A stretch of 64,000 nt of DNA from contig CP042428.1 in NCBI GenBank assembly GCA_024207135.1, positions 744,001-808,000 on the forward strand, read 5' to 3'. This DNA is from Arthrobacter sp. C2. Lineage in GTDB: Bacteria; Actinomycetota; Actinomycetes; Actinomycetales; Micrococcaceae. Position 1 is the stretch's first letter, and every line of letters begins with the position of its first letter. The position numbers were made by a program, and so were the translations under genes. This document shows, in pieces, positions 1 to 11,494 of the stretch. The notes under the pieces are model-generated. The model did not search any database. It was not told the origin of the DNA and saw only the letters and a program-made list of their open reading frames with translations.

Positions 1-333
1 CTGGGCTTCGGCTCCAAGATCGTGGTCACCGGCGACATCACCCAGGTCGATTTGCCCGGGGGCACCAAGTCCGGGCTGCGCGTGGTCACCGAGATCCTCG
101 AGGGCGTGGACGACATCGCCTTCTGCGAACTCGACGCCACCGACGTGGTCCGCCACCGCCTGGTCGGCGCGATCGTGGGCGCCTACGAGCGCTGGACCGT
201 GCGCCAGGACCCCAACTTCAACCGTTCCAAGGCCCGCGCCAGGCGGCGCGCCGGCGGCGGACGGAACCCCGAACACCCCACAGAGACGAAGCAGCCGGGC
301 ACAGCGCCCGCGAACCAGGAGCACGCCCCATGA
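1..333 (+). CDS. phoH: PhoH family ATPase, C-terminal part (cut by window start)
   Basis: The frame is open from base 1, so only the last 110 residues are present. The segment VVTGDITQVDLP followed by SGLRVV and DVVRHRLVG is the conserved end of the PhoH/YbeZ P-loop NTPase domain, a protein linked to RNA metabolism and ribosome maturation. The Walker motifs lie upstream of the window. The last 35 or so residues form an Arg/Pro/Gly-rich tail typical of actinobacterial versions. Its stop overlaps the ybeY start by 4 bases (ATGA), so the two are translationally coupled, as in most bacteria that carry the pair. Confidence 0.93.
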   Translation: MGFGSKIVVTGDITQVDLPGGTKSGLRVVTEILEGVDDIAFCELDATDVVRHRLVGAIVGAYERWTVRQDPNFNRSKARARRRAGGGRNPEHPTETKQPGTAPANQEHAP

Positions 334-803
334 GCGTAGAGGTCAACAACGAGTCCGCGATTGCCGCGGACCTGGAGCGCATCAGCGCGCTGGGTCGCCA
401 CATCCTGGCCGAACTGTACGTGCACCCGGAAACCGACGTGTCGATCATCCTGCTCGACGAGGAGCCGATGAGCGCGCTGCACGTGGAGTGGATGGACCTC
501 GAGGGCCCCACCGACGTGATGAGCTTCCCCATGGACGAGCTGCGCCCCGGCACCCCCGGCTCGCCCACCGCGGCCGGGATGCTTGGGGACATCGTGATCT
601 GCCCGCAGGTCGCCACCACCCAGGCCGCCACCGGGGGACATTCGGTGGAGGACGAGATCCTGCTGCTGGCCACCCACGGCATGCTGCACCTTTTGGGCTT
701 CGACCACGCCGAACCCGATGAAAAAGAAGTCATGTTCTCCCTGCAGCGGGCGCTGCTCGAAGGTTTCCTGGGCCGCCCCGCACCCCGGGAGACGATGGAC
801 TAG
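330..803 (+). CDS. ybeY: Endoribonuclease YbeY, rRNA maturation factor
   Basis: This 157-residue protein has the YbeY/UPF0054 signature HGMLHLLGFDH at about residues 116-126, whose three His residues bind the catalytic zinc. The conserved SFPMDE (65-70) and GDIVIC (86-91) segments are also present. The family is a single-strand-specific endoribonuclease needed for 16S rRNA 3'-end processing and 70S ribosome quality control. Length is normal. It overlaps phoH by 4 bases at its start and its stop abuts the GTG of the next gene, so phoH-ybeY-CNNM-era form one operon. Confidence 0.96.
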   Translation: MSVEVNNESAIAADLERISALGRHILAELYVHPETDVSIILLDEEPMSALHVEWMDLEGPTDVMSFPMDELRPGTPGSPTAAGMLGDIVICPQVATTQAATGGHSVEDEILLLATHGMLHLLGFDHAEPDEKEVMFSLQRALLEGFLGRPAPRETMD

Positions 804-2113
804 TGACCGCGACCATTCTCGCGATCTGTGCGCTGGTGTTCATCCTCAGTGCCGCCATGCTCACGGCCGCCGAGTCGGCCTACCTCTACCTCTCGCGCCA
901 GCAGGCCGAGGCGCTGCGCAGCGAATACGGCCAGAAGCACCTGAGCAACATCCTCGCCGAATCGCTGAGCCACACCCACGCCGTGCGCTTCTGGCGCATC
1001 TGGTTCGAGACCGCTTCCGCGGTCGCGGTCGCGCTGTTCTACCACGACCTTTTGGACAACATCTGGGTCGTGGGCCTGCTGGCCACCGTCACCATGGCCG
1101 CGGTCAGCTTCGTGCTGGTCGGCGTCTCCCCGCGGCGCTACGGGCGTTCCCATGCCGAATCGGTGGTGCGCCACACCGCGCCGCTGGTCCGGTTCCTGCG
1201 CGTGCTCCTGGGCCCGATCCCGGCCTGGCTGGTGGGCATCGGCAAGGCCATGAGCCCGCGCTCGGTCGCCGAGGACGAGGGCTTCCTGTCCAAGGAGCGC
1301 CTGCGCGACCTGGTGGACCGTGCCACCGAGGGCGACGAACTGGAGGACGATGCGGCGGAAATCATCAACTCGGTCTTCGACATGGAAGACACCTACGTCC
1401 GCTCGGTGATGGTCCCGCGCACCGACATGGTCACCATCGACAAGGGCGAGGGGCTCAACGCGGCCATGGACCTGTTCCTGGCCTCGGGCTGCTCGCGCGT
1501 CCCGGTGATCGGGGAGGACGCCGATGACATCTTCGGCATCGTCTACCTCAAGGACGTGGCCTACCGGCTGCACCTGAGTCCGGACTCGACCGACAAGGTC
1601 GAGGACCTGGCCCGCAAGACCCGCTACGTCCCGGAATCCAAGTCCGTGGCCGAACTGCTGCCCGAGCTGCAGCAGGAATCTACGCACATGGCCATCGTCA
1701 TCGACGAGTACGGCGGCACCGCCGGACTGGTCACCCTCGAGGACCTCATCGAGGAAATCGTCGGGGAGATCGACGACGAATACGACCGGGCCAAGATTGA
1801 GATCGAGGACCTGGGCGACGGCAGCTTCGTGGTGCGCGCCCACACCTCCATCGACGACCTCGGCGAGCTCTTCGACATCGACATCGAGGAAGACGAGGTC
1901 GACTCGGTGGGCGGGCTGCTGGGCAAGGTGCTCGAATCGGTGCCGGTGCTCGGATCGCACGCCAGCTTCGAGGGCATCGAGATGAAGGTCCTCTCATTGA
2001 GCGGACGACGCAACCGGATCGGCAAGATCCTGGTGCGCAAGGCAGAAGAACAACCCAAGACCGGCGAACACCTCGCCGACAAGGATGCAGGGCATCACAA
2101 GGAGCAATCATGA
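803..2113 (+). CDS. Hemolysin/CNNM-type membrane protein with CBS pair (CorC family)
   Basis: This 436-residue protein has an N-terminal membrane domain (helices near residues 1-25, 70-110 and 130-147), then the family hallmark VMVPRTDM at about 203-210, which opens a CBS-domain pair (about 200-325). An acidic CorC/HlyC C-terminal domain runs to about 410. Relatives include TlyC/YhdP-type proteins and MpfA, a Mg2+ exporter; the 'hemolysin' label is historical. The GTG start follows the ybeY stop directly and the stop overlaps era by 4 bases. Transport of Mg2+ or another divalent cation is inferred from the family only. Confidence 0.9.
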   Translation: MTATILAICALVFILSAAMLTAAESAYLYLSRQQAEALRSEYGQKHLSNILAESLSHTHAVRFWRIWFETASAVAVALFYHDLLDNIWVVGLLATVTMAAVSFVLVGVSPRRYGRSHAESVVRHTAPLVRFLRVLLGPIPAWLVGIGKAMSPRSVAEDEGFLSKERLRDLVDRATEGDELEDDAAEIINSVFDMEDTYVRSVMVPRTDMVTIDKGEGLNAAMDLFLASGCSRVPVIGEDADDIFGIVYLKDVAYRLHLSPDSTDKVEDLARKTRYVPESKSVAELLPELQQESTHMAIVIDEYGGTAGLVTLEDLIEEIVGEIDDEYDRAKIEIEDLGDGSFVVRAHTSIDDLGELFDIDIEEDEVDSVGGLLGKVLESVPVLGSHASFEGIEMKVLSLSGRRNRIGKILVRKAEEQPKTGEHLADKDAGHHKEQS

Positions 2114-3081
2114 GCCGGAACATCAAGAAGCCACAGATGCTGCCCACCGGAGGCTGGCCCGAGGACTTCCGCGCCGGGTTCACCTCCTTCGTGGGCCGCC
2201 CCAACGCGGGCAAGTCGACGCTGACCAACGCGTTGGTGGGCCAGAAGGTCGCCATCACCTCGGCCAAGCCGCAGACCACCCGGCACACCATCCGCGGCAT
2301 CGTGCACCGCGAGGACGCGCAGCTGATCCTGGTCGACACCCCGGGCCTGCACCGCCCGCGCACCCTGCTGGGCCAGCGCCTCAACGACCTGGTGGCGGAC
2401 ACGCTCTCCGAGGTCGACGCCATCGGCTTCTGCCTGCCGGCCAACGAGAAGATCGGCCCGGGCGACAGGTTCATCGCCACCCAGCTGGCGCAGCTGCAGA
2501 AGAAGCCCATCGTCGCGATCGTGACCAAGGCCGACACCGTGGACCGGGCCGCGCTGATGGCGCAGCTGCTCGCGGTCACCCAGCTCGGGGTCGACACCCT
2601 GGGCGAGGGCGGCTGGGCGGCGGTCGTGCCGGTCTCGGCCACCAAGGACTTCCAGGTCTCCGAGGTCGCCGACGTGCTGGTCAAGCAGATGCCGCTGTCC
2701 CCGCCGCTGTACCCGGACGGGGAGCTGACCGACGAGCCGGAGGCCAAGATGGTCTCCGAGCTGATCCGCGAGGCCGCATTGGAGGGCGTGCGCGACGAGC
2801 TTCCGCACTCCCTGGCCGTGGTCGTGGAGGAAATGGTTCCGCGCGAGGGACGCCCCGAGGACAGCCCGCTGCTGGATGTGCGGGTGAACCTCTACGTGGA
2901 GCGCCCCAGCCAGAAGGCCATCATCATCGGCAAGGGCGGGGCGCGCCTGCGCGACGTCGGAACCCGTTCGCGCAAGGGGATCGAGGCGCTGCTGGGCACC
3001 CGGGTCTACCTGGACCTGCACGTGAAGATCGCCAAGGAATGGCAGCGCGACCCCAAGCAGCTGGGCAAGCTCGGCTTCTAG
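2110..3081 (+). CDS. era: GTPase Era
   Basis: The G1 motif GRPNAGKST (29-37), G3 DTPGL (76-80) and G4 TKAD (139-142) define the TrmE-Era GTPase domain. A C-terminal KH domain contains IIIGKGGARLRD near residue 275, which in Era binds the 3' end of 16S rRNA during 30S assembly. The length of 323 residues is close to the usual 300. The ATG overlaps the upstream stop (ATGA), so Era is co-translated with the CNNM protein. A stable hairpin follows, making era the last gene of the operon. Confidence 0.97.
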   Translation: MSRNIKKPQMLPTGGWPEDFRAGFTSFVGRPNAGKSTLTNALVGQKVAITSAKPQTTRHTIRGIVHREDAQLILVDTPGLHRPRTLLGQRLNDLVADTLSEVDAIGFCLPANEKIGPGDRFIATQLAQLQKKPIVAIVTKADTVDRAALMAQLLAVTQLGVDTLGEGGWAAVVPVSATKDFQVSEVADVLVKQMPLSPPLYPDGELTDEPEAKMVSELIREAALEGVRDELPHSLAVVVEEMVPREGRPEDSPLLDVRVNLYVERPSQKAIIIGKGGARLRDVGTRSRKGIEALLGTRVYLDLHVKIAKEWQRDPKQLGKLGF

Positions 3082-3106
3082 CCACCCCGGCGGACCCGGG
3101 CGCAAC

Positions 3107-3132
3107 GGGTGTCCCGGTTTTCCGGGGCACCC
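3107..3132 (+). terminator. Hairpin terminator after era
   Basis: An 11-bp stem (one G-U pair) closes on a TTTT loop 26 bases after the era stop. There is no U-tract downstream, as is common for actinobacterial terminators. Confidence 0.6.
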
Positions 3133-3198
3133 CTTGCTATGTGACACGCACCCGCAACAATTAGGTGACCTGCTTCATGGGCGGGCGGAGGTCGATGT

Positions 3199-3204
3199 TA
3201 TGGT
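3199..3204 (+). promoter_or_regulatory. -10 box for the leucine leader transcript
   Basis: TATGGT fits TAnnnT and ends 6 bases before the GTG at 3211, the spacing expected if that GTG is also the transcription start (leaderless). No convincing -35 hexamer is visible. Confidence 0.45.
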
Positions 3205-3210
3205 GATCTT

Positions 3211-3267
3211 GTGCATTTCGGACTACTTCTACTAAGCCGCCGCGGCGAGACCCAGACAGGACTCTAA
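3211..3267 (+). CDS. leuL: Leucine-rich leader peptide (leuA attenuator)
   Basis: A GTG-initiated 18-codon frame ends with TAA 84 bases before leuA. Residues 5-8 are four consecutive leucines (CTA CTT CTA CTA), using rare codons in a genome that prefers CTG, and are followed by SRRGE. Leader peptides of this kind upstream of leuA are known from comparative work on actinobacterial attenuation. Five to twelve bases after the stop, TCCTTCGG (3272-3279) can pair with CCAAGGA (3330-3336), which contains the leuA ribosome-binding site. Ribosome stalling at the Leu codons could therefore control leuA translation. The peptide is clear; the fold is inferred. Confidence 0.8.
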   Translation: MHFGLLLLSRRGETQTGL

Positions 3268-5091
<1,824 letters not shown>

Positions 5092-5106
5092 ACCCCATCG
5101 ACGACC

Positions 5107-5157
5107 CCGGCCCCGGGCGTGCACACGGACACACCTCCCGTGCACGCCCGGGGCCGG
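5107..5157 (+). terminator. Terminator after leuA
   Basis: A perfect 18-bp inverted repeat (5107-5124 with 5140-5157) with a 15-base loop begins 15 bases after the leuA stop and is followed by CTTTGTCT. Confidence 0.85.
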
Positions 5158-5179
5158 CTTTGTCTGGGATCATGTATAC

Positions 5180-5932
5180 GTGTCACGTTCAACTTTCGCA
5201 GCCAAGAGCTACCGCACCCGCGGCATTGTCCTGCGCACCCACAAACTGGGCGAGGCCGACCGGATCATCACGCTGCTGAGCCCCGAGCTCGGGGTGGTGC
5301 GCGCGGTCGCCAAGGGCGTGCGGCGGACCAGCTCCAAGCTGGGGGCCACCCTGGAACCCTTCATGGAGGTCGAGGCGCAGATCGTCGCCGGACGCTCGCT
5401 TCACACCATCATCCAGGCCCAGCTGCGCCACCCCTACGGGCAGGCACTCGTGGCCGACTACTCGGCCTACACCGCCGGCGCGGCCATGCTGGAGACCGCC
5501 GAACGGCTCACCGACTCCGAGGCCGATTCCCTCGGCGCGCAATACCGGCTGCTGCACGGGGCCCTGGCCACCCTGGCCCGCGGCGGGCACGAACCGGGCA
5601 CCGTGCTGGACTCCTACCTGCTGCGCGCCCTGGCCGCCGCGGGCTGGGCGCCGAGCTTCACCCACTGCGTGCGCTGCGGGGCGGTGGGCCCGCACCAGGC
5701 CATCAACGTGCCCCTGGGCGGGGTGGTCTGCCACGACTGCCGGCCCGCCGGCTCGATGTCCCCTTCCGCGGCCACCATCACGCTGCTTGCCGCGCTGCTG
5801 GAGGGCGACTGGGAAACCGTGGACGCCGCCGATGCGCCCACCCGCGCCCAGGCCGGGACCATCACGGCCAACTACCTCCAATGGCACCTTGAACGAGCCG
5901 TCAAATCCCTCAAACTCGTGGAGCGACAATGA
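5180..5932 (+). CDS. recO: DNA repair protein RecO
   Basis: This 250-residue protein begins with the RecO OB-fold ([20 protein letters not shown], about 11-30) followed by the helical domain. It keeps four zinc-type cysteines as CVRC (163, 166) and CHDC (184, 187). RecO acts with RecF and RecR to load RecA on SSB-covered single-stranded DNA in recombinational repair. The GTG start has GGGA 10 bases upstream. Its stop overlaps uppS by 4 bases, the usual recO-uppS pairing of actinobacteria. Confidence 0.95.
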   Translation: MSRSTFAAKSYRTRGIVLRTHKLGEADRIITLLSPELGVVRAVAKGVRRTSSKLGATLEPFMEVEAQIVAGRSLHTIIQAQLRHPYGQALVADYSAYTAGAAMLETAERLTDSEADSLGAQYRLLHGALATLARGGHEPGTVLDSYLLRALAAAGWAPSFTHCVRCGAVGPHQAINVPLGGVVCHDCRPAGSMSPSAATITLLAALLEGDWETVDAADAPTRAQAGTITANYLQWHLERAVKSLKLVERQ

Positions 5933-6747
5933 GCAAACCCCCCAAGATCACCGGCAAGCCCGGACCCGGCGTCCCGGCCTCCCGCCCGGGCGACGCCCCG
6001 ATGCCCTACATCCAGCCCGAGCTGATCCCACAGCACGTGGCGATCGTGATGGACGGCAACGGCCGCTGGGCCAACGCGCGCGGCCTGCCCCGCACCGAGG
6101 GCCACCGTGCCGGGGAAGCGGCACTGCTGGACGTGATGGCCGGGGCCGTGCAGATGGGCATCAAGTACGTCTCTGTCTACGCCTTCTCCACCGAGAACTG
6201 GAAGCGCAGCCCCGAGGAGGTCCGCTTCCTGATGGGCTTCTCCCGCGACGTGCTGCGCCGCCAACGCAACACCCTGGACGGCTGGGGCGTGCGGATCCGC
6301 TGGGCGGGACGCGAACCGCGGCTTTGGCGCTCCGTGGTCAACGAGCTCAAGGCCGCCGAGGAACTCACCGCCTTGAACCAGACCTGCCAGCTGACCATGT
6401 GCGTGAACTACGGGGGCCGGGCGGAAATCGCCGACGCCGTGAAGGCCATCGCCGAACAGGTCGCCGCCGGAACCCTGAAGCCCTCGCAGGTCACCGAGAA
6501 GACCGTGGCCAGGCACCTGGACGAACCCGAGATGCCCGACGTCGACCTGTTCCTGCGCACCAGCGGCGAGCAGCGCACCTCAAACTTCCTGCTCTGGCAG
6601 TCCGCCTACGCCGAGATGGTGTTCATCGACGAGCTGTGGCCCGACGTGGACCGCACCACGCTGTGGGATGCGGTGCGCGAATACGCCAGCCGCGACCGGC
6701 GCTACGGGGGAGCGGTGGACAAGCCCGCGGTGCCGCCCGGAAGCTAG
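5929..6747 (+). CDS. uppS: Isoprenyl (polyprenyl) diphosphate synthase, Z-type
   Basis: The undecaprenyl/decaprenyl diphosphate synthase signature MDGNGRWA lies at residues 41-48 with catalytic Asp42, followed by the conserved [10 protein letters not shown] and, near the end, the [15 protein letters not shown] segment. The enzyme adds isopentenyl units to make the C50/C55 lipid carrier for peptidoglycan and cell-wall glycans. At 272 residues it has a short proline-rich N-terminal extension. Chain length cannot be read from sequence. It is co-translated with recO and its stop overlaps that of the convergent hydrolase gene by 4 bases. Confidence 0.95.
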   Translation: MSKPPKITGKPGPGVPASRPGDAPMPYIQPELIPQHVAIVMDGNGRWANARGLPRTEGHRAGEAALLDVMAGAVQMGIKYVSVYAFSTENWKRSPEEVRFLMGFSRDVLRRQRNTLDGWGVRIRWAGREPRLWRSVVNELKAAEELTALNQTCQLTMCVNYGGRAEIADAVKAIAEQVAAGTLKPSQVTEKTVARHLDEPEMPDVDLFLRTSGEQRTSNFLLWQSAYAEMVFIDELWPDVDRTTLWDAVREYASRDRRYGGAVDKPAVPPGS

Positions 6748-7943
6748 CCCGCAGGGCGTTCTCTCGCCGCGGCGCGCACGCCGTGCCCGGGCAGGTACCC
6801 GTTTCCCCAGCGGTCGATCGCCGCATAGGCCGCGGCCCGCGGTTCGGGCTGGGACGCGAACACATCATGCATGGCCCCGGCGATGAGTGTGTTTGCCACC
6901 TCGGAACCCAGGCGGAGGGATCGGTCGCGCACCACCTGCACCTCCAGCACCGAGTCGTGGTGAAGCATCGACTCGTCAAAGTTGGTGCCCAGGTGCGAAG
7001 TCTTCGAGGTCAGCACGAGCACCGGCACCTTGATGTCCAGGCCCCGTGAGACCTCGCGGTGCCCGGCCATCACCGCGGTGATCCAGCCGGCGGTCACCGG
7101 GAAGGCCACGGCCGGACGCCACAGCGGATGCAGGTCCCAGGAACCTTGGGCCTGCCGGCTCATGGAGCGCCAGTAGTTGTCCAGTTCCGGCAGGTGCAGC
7201 TTGGCCCGCGGGCGCCGCCGTGCAATGGGCTCGACCACGCCCTGGGCGGCGTAGCGCACCAGGTAGCTGCCCTGCATCTCCAGCCACGGGCTGTTGAGAA
7301 TCAGTGCCTGGAACGCGTCCGGGTTGCGGTTGACCCAGAGGCTTGCCACCAGCCCTCCGGTCGAATGCGCCACGCAGATCCCCGTCGCGTCCGCGCCTTC
7401 CAGCGAACGGATCATGTCCAGGGCCGCGGCCAGGTCCTCGTCGTATTCACCCAGGGAAGCGGTGAAGCCGGGGTTCAGGTGATGGGGGCGCAGGCTGCGC
7501 CCGTAGCGGCGCAGGTCCAACGCATAGAACGCGTAGCCGCGGTCTGTCCAATACCGCGCCAGTTCGGCGTTGTAGAAGTAGTCGCTCCAGCCATGCACCG
7601 CCAGCACGAATCCGGAGGTCCCGGGGGCGCCCGTCGCCCGGGCCGGTGATGCGGAGACCGGCCGGGGCCACCACCTCTCCAGGGCCGCGCCGAGCCGGGA
7701 GGCCACGGTGGGGCGCACGTGCGCGGGCTGCGGGGCGGGGAGCCGGTGGCGCACCAGCGTGGCACACAATTCGCCCTCCGCATCGGCGCCCAGCGGCAGG
7801 GTCGTGTAGCTGAACCCCTCGCCCAGGATGTCGGGCTCCCAGGCGCCGGGCCGGGTCGTTGAGCTGAAGTCCGGCCAGGCGGCGCTGGGGTCGTTCTCCG
7901 GCGGGGGCACGGACCTGGAACCGAGGGAGGAGGCGTGCGACAT
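6744..7943 (-). CDS. Alpha/beta hydrolase (lysophospholipase-like)
   Basis: The alpha/beta-hydrolase fold is shown by HGWSDY (oxyanion region, about 117), the strand [10 protein letters not shown] and the nucleophile elbow AHSTGG with Ser194. A His near LHHDS or GAMHDVF could complete the triad. The protein has 399 residues, longer than the core fold because of a roughly 100-residue N-terminal extension without a signal peptide. The substrate is unknown. The ATG lies 6 bases after TATGCT (7950-7955, minus strand), so the transcript is probably leaderless. It is convergent with uppS and divergent from pyrD. Confidence 0.8.
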   Translation of the reverse strand: MSHASSLGSRSVPPPENDPSAAWPDFSSTTRPGAWEPDILGEGFSYTTLPLGADAEGELCATLVRHRLPAPQPAHVRPTVASRLGAALERWWPRPVSASPARATGAPGTSGFVLAVHGWSDYFYNAELARYWTDRGYAFYALDLRRYGRSLRPHHLNPGFTASLGEYDEDLAAALDMIRSLEGADATGICVAHSTGGLVASLWVNRNPDAFQALILNSPWLEMQGSYLVRYAAQGVVEPIARRRPRAKLHLPELDNYWRSMSRQAQGSWDLHPLWRPAVAFPVTAGWITAVMAGHREVSRGLDIKVPVLVLTSKTSHLGTNFDESMLHHDSVLEVQVVRDRSLRLGSEVANTLIAGAMHDVFASQPEPRAAAYAAIDRWGNGYLPGHGVRAAARERPAG

Positions 7944-8004
7944 GTGTCGAGCATAACGAACTTGAAGTTGTTAGGAAGCGTGGTTGCGGGGAAGACTAGG
8001 AACC

Positions 8005-9096
8005 ATGCGCATCTACCCCACGATTTTCCGCCTCGTTTTCACGAAGATGGATCCCGAAAAGGCACACCACTTTTCCTTCGACGCCCTGCGGCTGGCAGAG
8101 AAGCTCGGGGTCTCGGGCATCTACCGGAAACTGTGTGCCCCCGACCCGTCGCTGCGCCGCACCGTGATGGGCATCGACTTCCCCTCGCCCTTCGGCCTGG
8201 CCGCCGGATTCGACAAGGAAGGCGCGGGCATCCCGGCGCTGGCGGACCTGGGCTTCGGCCACGTGGAGGTCGGCACCGTCACCGGTGCCGCGCAGAGCGG
8301 CAACGAGAAGCCGCGGCTCTTCCGCCTGGTGGAGGACAAGGCGGTCATCAACCGCATGGGATTCAACAACGACGGGGCGCACGCGGTGGCCCCGCGCATC
8401 CGCGCCGCACGCCTGGCACTGGCCGGCCGCTACGGCGCGCGTCGGCCGGTGATCGGCGTGAACATCGGCAAGACCAAGGTCGTCGAGCTCGAGGACGCCA
8501 TCGAGGACTACCTGGTCTCCACCCGCGAACTGGCCGTCCACGCCGATTACCTGGTGGTCAATGTGTCCTCGCCCAACACCCCGGGGCTGCGCCTGCTCCA
8601 GGGCGTGGAGACGCTGCGGCCGCTGCTGGCCGCCGTGGGCGCCGAGGCCGACCGGGTCGCCGGCCGCCACGTGCCGCTGCTGGTCAAGATCGCCCCGGAC
8701 CTGAACGACGAGGACATCGCCGACGTTGCCACCCTGGCCACCGAGCTGAAGCTGGACGGCATCATCGCCACCAACACCACCATTGCCCGCGAACCGCTGG
8801 CCAGCGACGCGTTCAAGGTCGCCGAGCTGGGTGCCGGGGGATTGAGCGGGGCCCCGCTGAAGGCCCGCTCGCTCGCGGTGCTCAAGGTGCTGCGCGAGAA
8901 GCTGCCCGACTCCATGGCGATCATCTCCGTCGGCGGGGTGAGCACCGGTGCGGACGTGATCGAGCGCCTTGAGGCCGGTGCCGACCTGGTCCAGGGCTAC
9001 ACCGCGTTCCTCTACGAGGGCCCGTTCTGGGTCCGCGGCATCAACAAGGCCCTGGCCGAGGCGCAGGCCCAGGGCCGGTCGCTGGCCAGGAAGTAG
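8005..9096 (+). CDS. pyrD: Dihydroorotate dehydrogenase (quinone), class 2
   Basis: PyrD oxidises dihydroorotate to orotate in pyrimidine synthesis and passes electrons to membrane quinone. The start at [12 protein letters not shown] gives the typical class 2 N-terminus with its membrane-associated helix. FNNDG (FMN/substrate binding) and [12 protein letters not shown] with the catalytic Ser are present, followed by the phosphate-binding [10 protein letters not shown]. An in-frame TTG 21 bases upstream gives an atypical N-terminus and was not chosen. The length of 363 residues is normal. A strong bidirectional hairpin follows. Confidence 0.95.
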   Translation: MRIYPTIFRLVFTKMDPEKAHHFSFDALRLAEKLGVSGIYRKLCAPDPSLRRTVMGIDFPSPFGLAAGFDKEGAGIPALADLGFGHVEVGTVTGAAQSGNEKPRLFRLVEDKAVINRMGFNNDGAHAVAPRIRAARLALAGRYGARRPVIGVNIGKTKVVELEDAIEDYLVSTRELAVHADYLVVNVSSPNTPGLRLLQGVETLRPLLAAVGAEADRVAGRHVPLLVKIAPDLNDEDIADVATLATELKLDGIIATNTTIAREPLASDAFKVAELGAGGLSGAPLKARSLAVLKVLREKLPDSMAIISVGGVSTGADVIERLEAGADLVQGYTAFLYEGPFWVRGINKALAEAQAQGRSLARK

Positions 9097-9101
9097 CGTC
9101 C

Positions 9102-9156
9102 AACACCCTCGCGGGCCCGTTGCACCGAACCGTCGGTGCAACGGGCCCGCGGTGTT
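9102..9156 (+). terminator. Terminator after pyrD
   Basis: A perfect 18-bp stem (9111-9128 with 9133-9150) closes on a 4-base loop. It is extended by an outer AACACC/GGTGTT pairing that ends in TTTG. Confidence 0.85.
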
Positions 9157-9230
9157 TGGGGGCACTGTGCCCGGATGGGCACCGGTCGCCCGGCGCCCCC
9201 GGCCCAGAGGCAGGGCCGCCAGCCGGGCAG

Positions 9231-9292
9231 CGAAAAGGCGTGTGGCGCTCCGGGCGGGAATCGGTGTTCCCGGGCCGGGCGCCACACGCCTT
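9231..9292 (-). terminator. Terminator for the DUF3043 gene
   Basis: A 14-bp inverted repeat (9235-9248 with 9279-9292) lies 32 bases after the stop of the leftward gene. On the minus strand it runs into TTTTCG. Confidence 0.75.
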
Positions 9293-9323
9293 GGTGTGGT
9301 TTCCTGAACGCTGGTGCGTCTCC

Positions 9324-9905
9324 TTAGCGCGGGGCCTCGCCGCGGCGGACCTGCGGCTTGGGCAGGCGCAACTTGCGGAATTGCATGCCGCGCATGACGG
9401 CGTAGTACATCACGCCGCGCTCGACGGAACCGAAGCGGGCAACCAGCGCCTTCTTCAGCATCCGGGTCATGATGAACGAATCGATGGCCACCAGGCCCAC
9501 CAGGATCCACAGGGCGAAGGTCACGTAGACCGTCACCTGCGGGAACTTCGAGAGGCTCAGCGAGACGATCAGGAAGGCGAACACCGCGAACATCAGGTAT
9601 TCGCCGACCATGAAGCGGCGGTCCACGAAGTCGCGGGCGAAGCGCTTCTGCGGTCCCTGGTCGCGGGCCGCCATGAAGCGTTCGTCGCCGGTCTCGTTGG
9701 CCAGCCGCATGCGGTTCTGCGCCTCGAGGCGCTGGGCGCGCTCGGCCGCGCGCGCCAGCTTGCGGTCGGTGGGAACCAGCGGTCGCTGGTTCTGCGCCTG
9801 CTGCACGCTGCGCTTCGGGGTAGGGGCATTCTTGCCTACGGGCTTTGTGGTCTCATCTGTGGGCGCTTCCGCGGAAGCTGCCGTATCTTTCTTGCGTCCA
9901 AACAC
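9324..9905 (-). CDS. DUF3043 family membrane protein
   Basis: This 193-residue protein matches the actinobacterial DUF3043 family: a charged N-terminal half (about 1-95), two hydrophobic helices (about 103-118 and 128-146), and a basic C-terminal tail with RGVMYYAVMRGMQFRKLRLPKP. No function is established for the family. The gene begins with GTG, 6 bases downstream of TAGACT (9912-9917, minus strand), with no ribosome-binding site, so a leaderless transcript is likely. It is divergent from the dipeptidase gene at 9976. Confidence 0.88.
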   Translation of the reverse strand: MFGRKKDTAASAEAPTDETTKPVGKNAPTPKRSVQQAQNQRPLVPTDRKLARAAERAQRLEAQNRMRLANETGDERFMAARDQGPQKRFARDFVDRRFMVGEYLMFAVFAFLIVSLSLSKFPQVTVYVTFALWILVGLVAIDSFIMTRMLKKALVARFGSVERGVMYYAVMRGMQFRKLRLPKPQVRRGEAPR

Positions 9906-9975
9906 CTTGCCAGTCTAGCTTGCGCCCGGCATGCCGCCGGCATCGGCCACACGGTGCGGTTGTAGGCTCTTTGGT

Positions 9976-11385
9976 ATGACTACCAAGAACACCGCCGACC
10001 CGGCGTCTTTCGGCGTGGATCGCGATGCACTGAGCACCCACGTCGACCACGACTTCGACCGCATTGTCACCGAACTGCGCAACCTGGTGGCGATCCCCGG
10101 GATCGCCTGGGAATCGTTCGACCCGAACCAGCTTGACCGCAGTGCCGAGGCAGTGGCGCAGCTGGTGCGCGACGCGGGCATGGAGCAGGTCGAGATCCTG
10201 CGCGTGCCCACTGCCTCCGGCGCGATGGGCGGCCCGGCCATCGTGGCCAACCGACCGGCCGCCGACGGCAAGCCCACCATCCTCCTGTATGCGCACCACG
10301 ACGTGCAGCCCCCGGGGGCCGAGGAGCTGTGGAACACCAAGCCCTTCGAAGCGACGGAAATCGACGGGCGGCTCTACGGCCGCGGCGCCGCCGACGACAA
10401 GGCCGGGATCATGGTGCACATTGCCGCCCTGCGCGCGGTGCTGGACACCGTCGCGGACTTCGGCCTGGGCGTGACCTTCTTCCTGGAGGGGGAGGAGGAA
10501 GCCGGATCGCCGAGCTTCCGCCGGTTCCTGGAGACCCACCGCGACCGCCTCGAGGCGGATGTCATCGTCGTGGCCGACTCCTCCAACTGGAAGGTCGGGG
10601 TCCCGGCCCTGACCACGTCGCTGCGCGGCATGGTCGGGGGAGTGGTCGAGGTCCGCACCCTGGGCCACGCGGTGCACTCGGGCATGTTCGGCGGGCCGGT
10701 GCTCGATGCGCCGACGGTGGCGGCACGGCTGATCTCCACCTTCCACGACGCGCAGGGCAATGTCGCGATCAAGGGGCTGGTCTCCAACGACAACGCCGTC
10801 GTCGACTACCCCGAAGACGCGTTCCGCGCGGACTCCTCGGTACTGGATTCCGTGGCGCTGGCCGGGTCCGGCAACATCGCCGACCGGCTGTGGAACAAGC
10901 CGGCACTGTCCATCATCGGCATGGACATCCCCTCCGTCGCGGTTTCCTCCAACACCCTCTTGCCTTCCACGCGCTTCAAGCTGAGCCTGCGCGTGGCACC
11001 GGGCCAGGACCCGGAGACCGCCACCGAGGCGGTGCGCGCACACATCATGTCCCAGGACCTGGGCGGCGCGCAGGTCACCTTTGAGTCGGACGAGGCCGGG
11101 CAGTCCTTTGCCACAGACACCTCGGCCCCGGCCGCACAGGCGAGCCTCTGGGCGCTGGGGGAGGCCTGGGGCGTACCGGCCGTGGAGACCGGCATCGGCG
11201 GCTCCATCCCGTTCATCTCGGACCTGCTGGAGGTCTTCCCTGCCGCACAGATCCTGGTCACCGGCGTGGAAGACCCCGATTCGCGGGCGCATTCGGCCAA
11301 TGAGTCGCTGCACCTGGGCGATTTCCGTCACGCAATTTTGGCTGAGGCGTTGCTCTTGGCACGCTTGAACAACCACGGGCTCTGA
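9976..11385 (+). CDS. M20 family dipeptidase
   Basis: The M20/M25/M40 metallopeptidase motifs are clear: YAHHDVQPPG (first zinc His), GRGAADDKAGI (bridging Asp) and FLEGEEEAGSP (catalytic Glu and ligand). The dimerisation insert follows, with a closing HSANESLHLGDF His ligand. With 469 residues it fits the dipeptidase subgroup of cytosolic enzymes that cleave small peptides. The ATG chosen lies 7 bases after TAGGCT (9963-9968) and has no ribosome-binding site, suggesting a leaderless mRNA. A start 45 bases upstream would need translation through the -10 box. Confidence 0.92.
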   Translation: MTTKNTADPASFGVDRDALSTHVDHDFDRIVTELRNLVAIPGIAWESFDPNQLDRSAEAVAQLVRDAGMEQVEILRVPTASGAMGGPAIVANRPAADGKPTILLYAHHDVQPPGAEELWNTKPFEATEIDGRLYGRGAADDKAGIMVHIAALRAVLDTVADFGLGVTFFLEGEEEAGSPSFRRFLETHRDRLEADVIVVADSSNWKVGVPALTTSLRGMVGGVVEVRTLGHAVHSGMFGGPVLDAPTVAARLISTFHDAQGNVAIKGLVSNDNAVVDYPEDAFRADSSVLDSVALAGSGNIADRLWNKPALSIIGMDIPSVAVSSNTLLPSTRFKLSLRVAPGQDPETATEAVRAHIMSQDLGGAQVTFESDEAGQSFATDTSAPAAQASLWALGEAWGVPAVETGIGGSIPFISDLLEVFPAAQILVTGVEDPDSRAHSANESLHLGDFRHAILAEALLLARLNNHGL

Positions 11386-11494
11386 GGCCCGGGGGGCGGT
11401 GCCGCGACATCATTTGCTGCAACGCCGTACCATTGGAAGGTGAGGGGCCGCGCTTGAGGCGTAGCCCAAGTGAGCAGTATATGGAGGATCACGC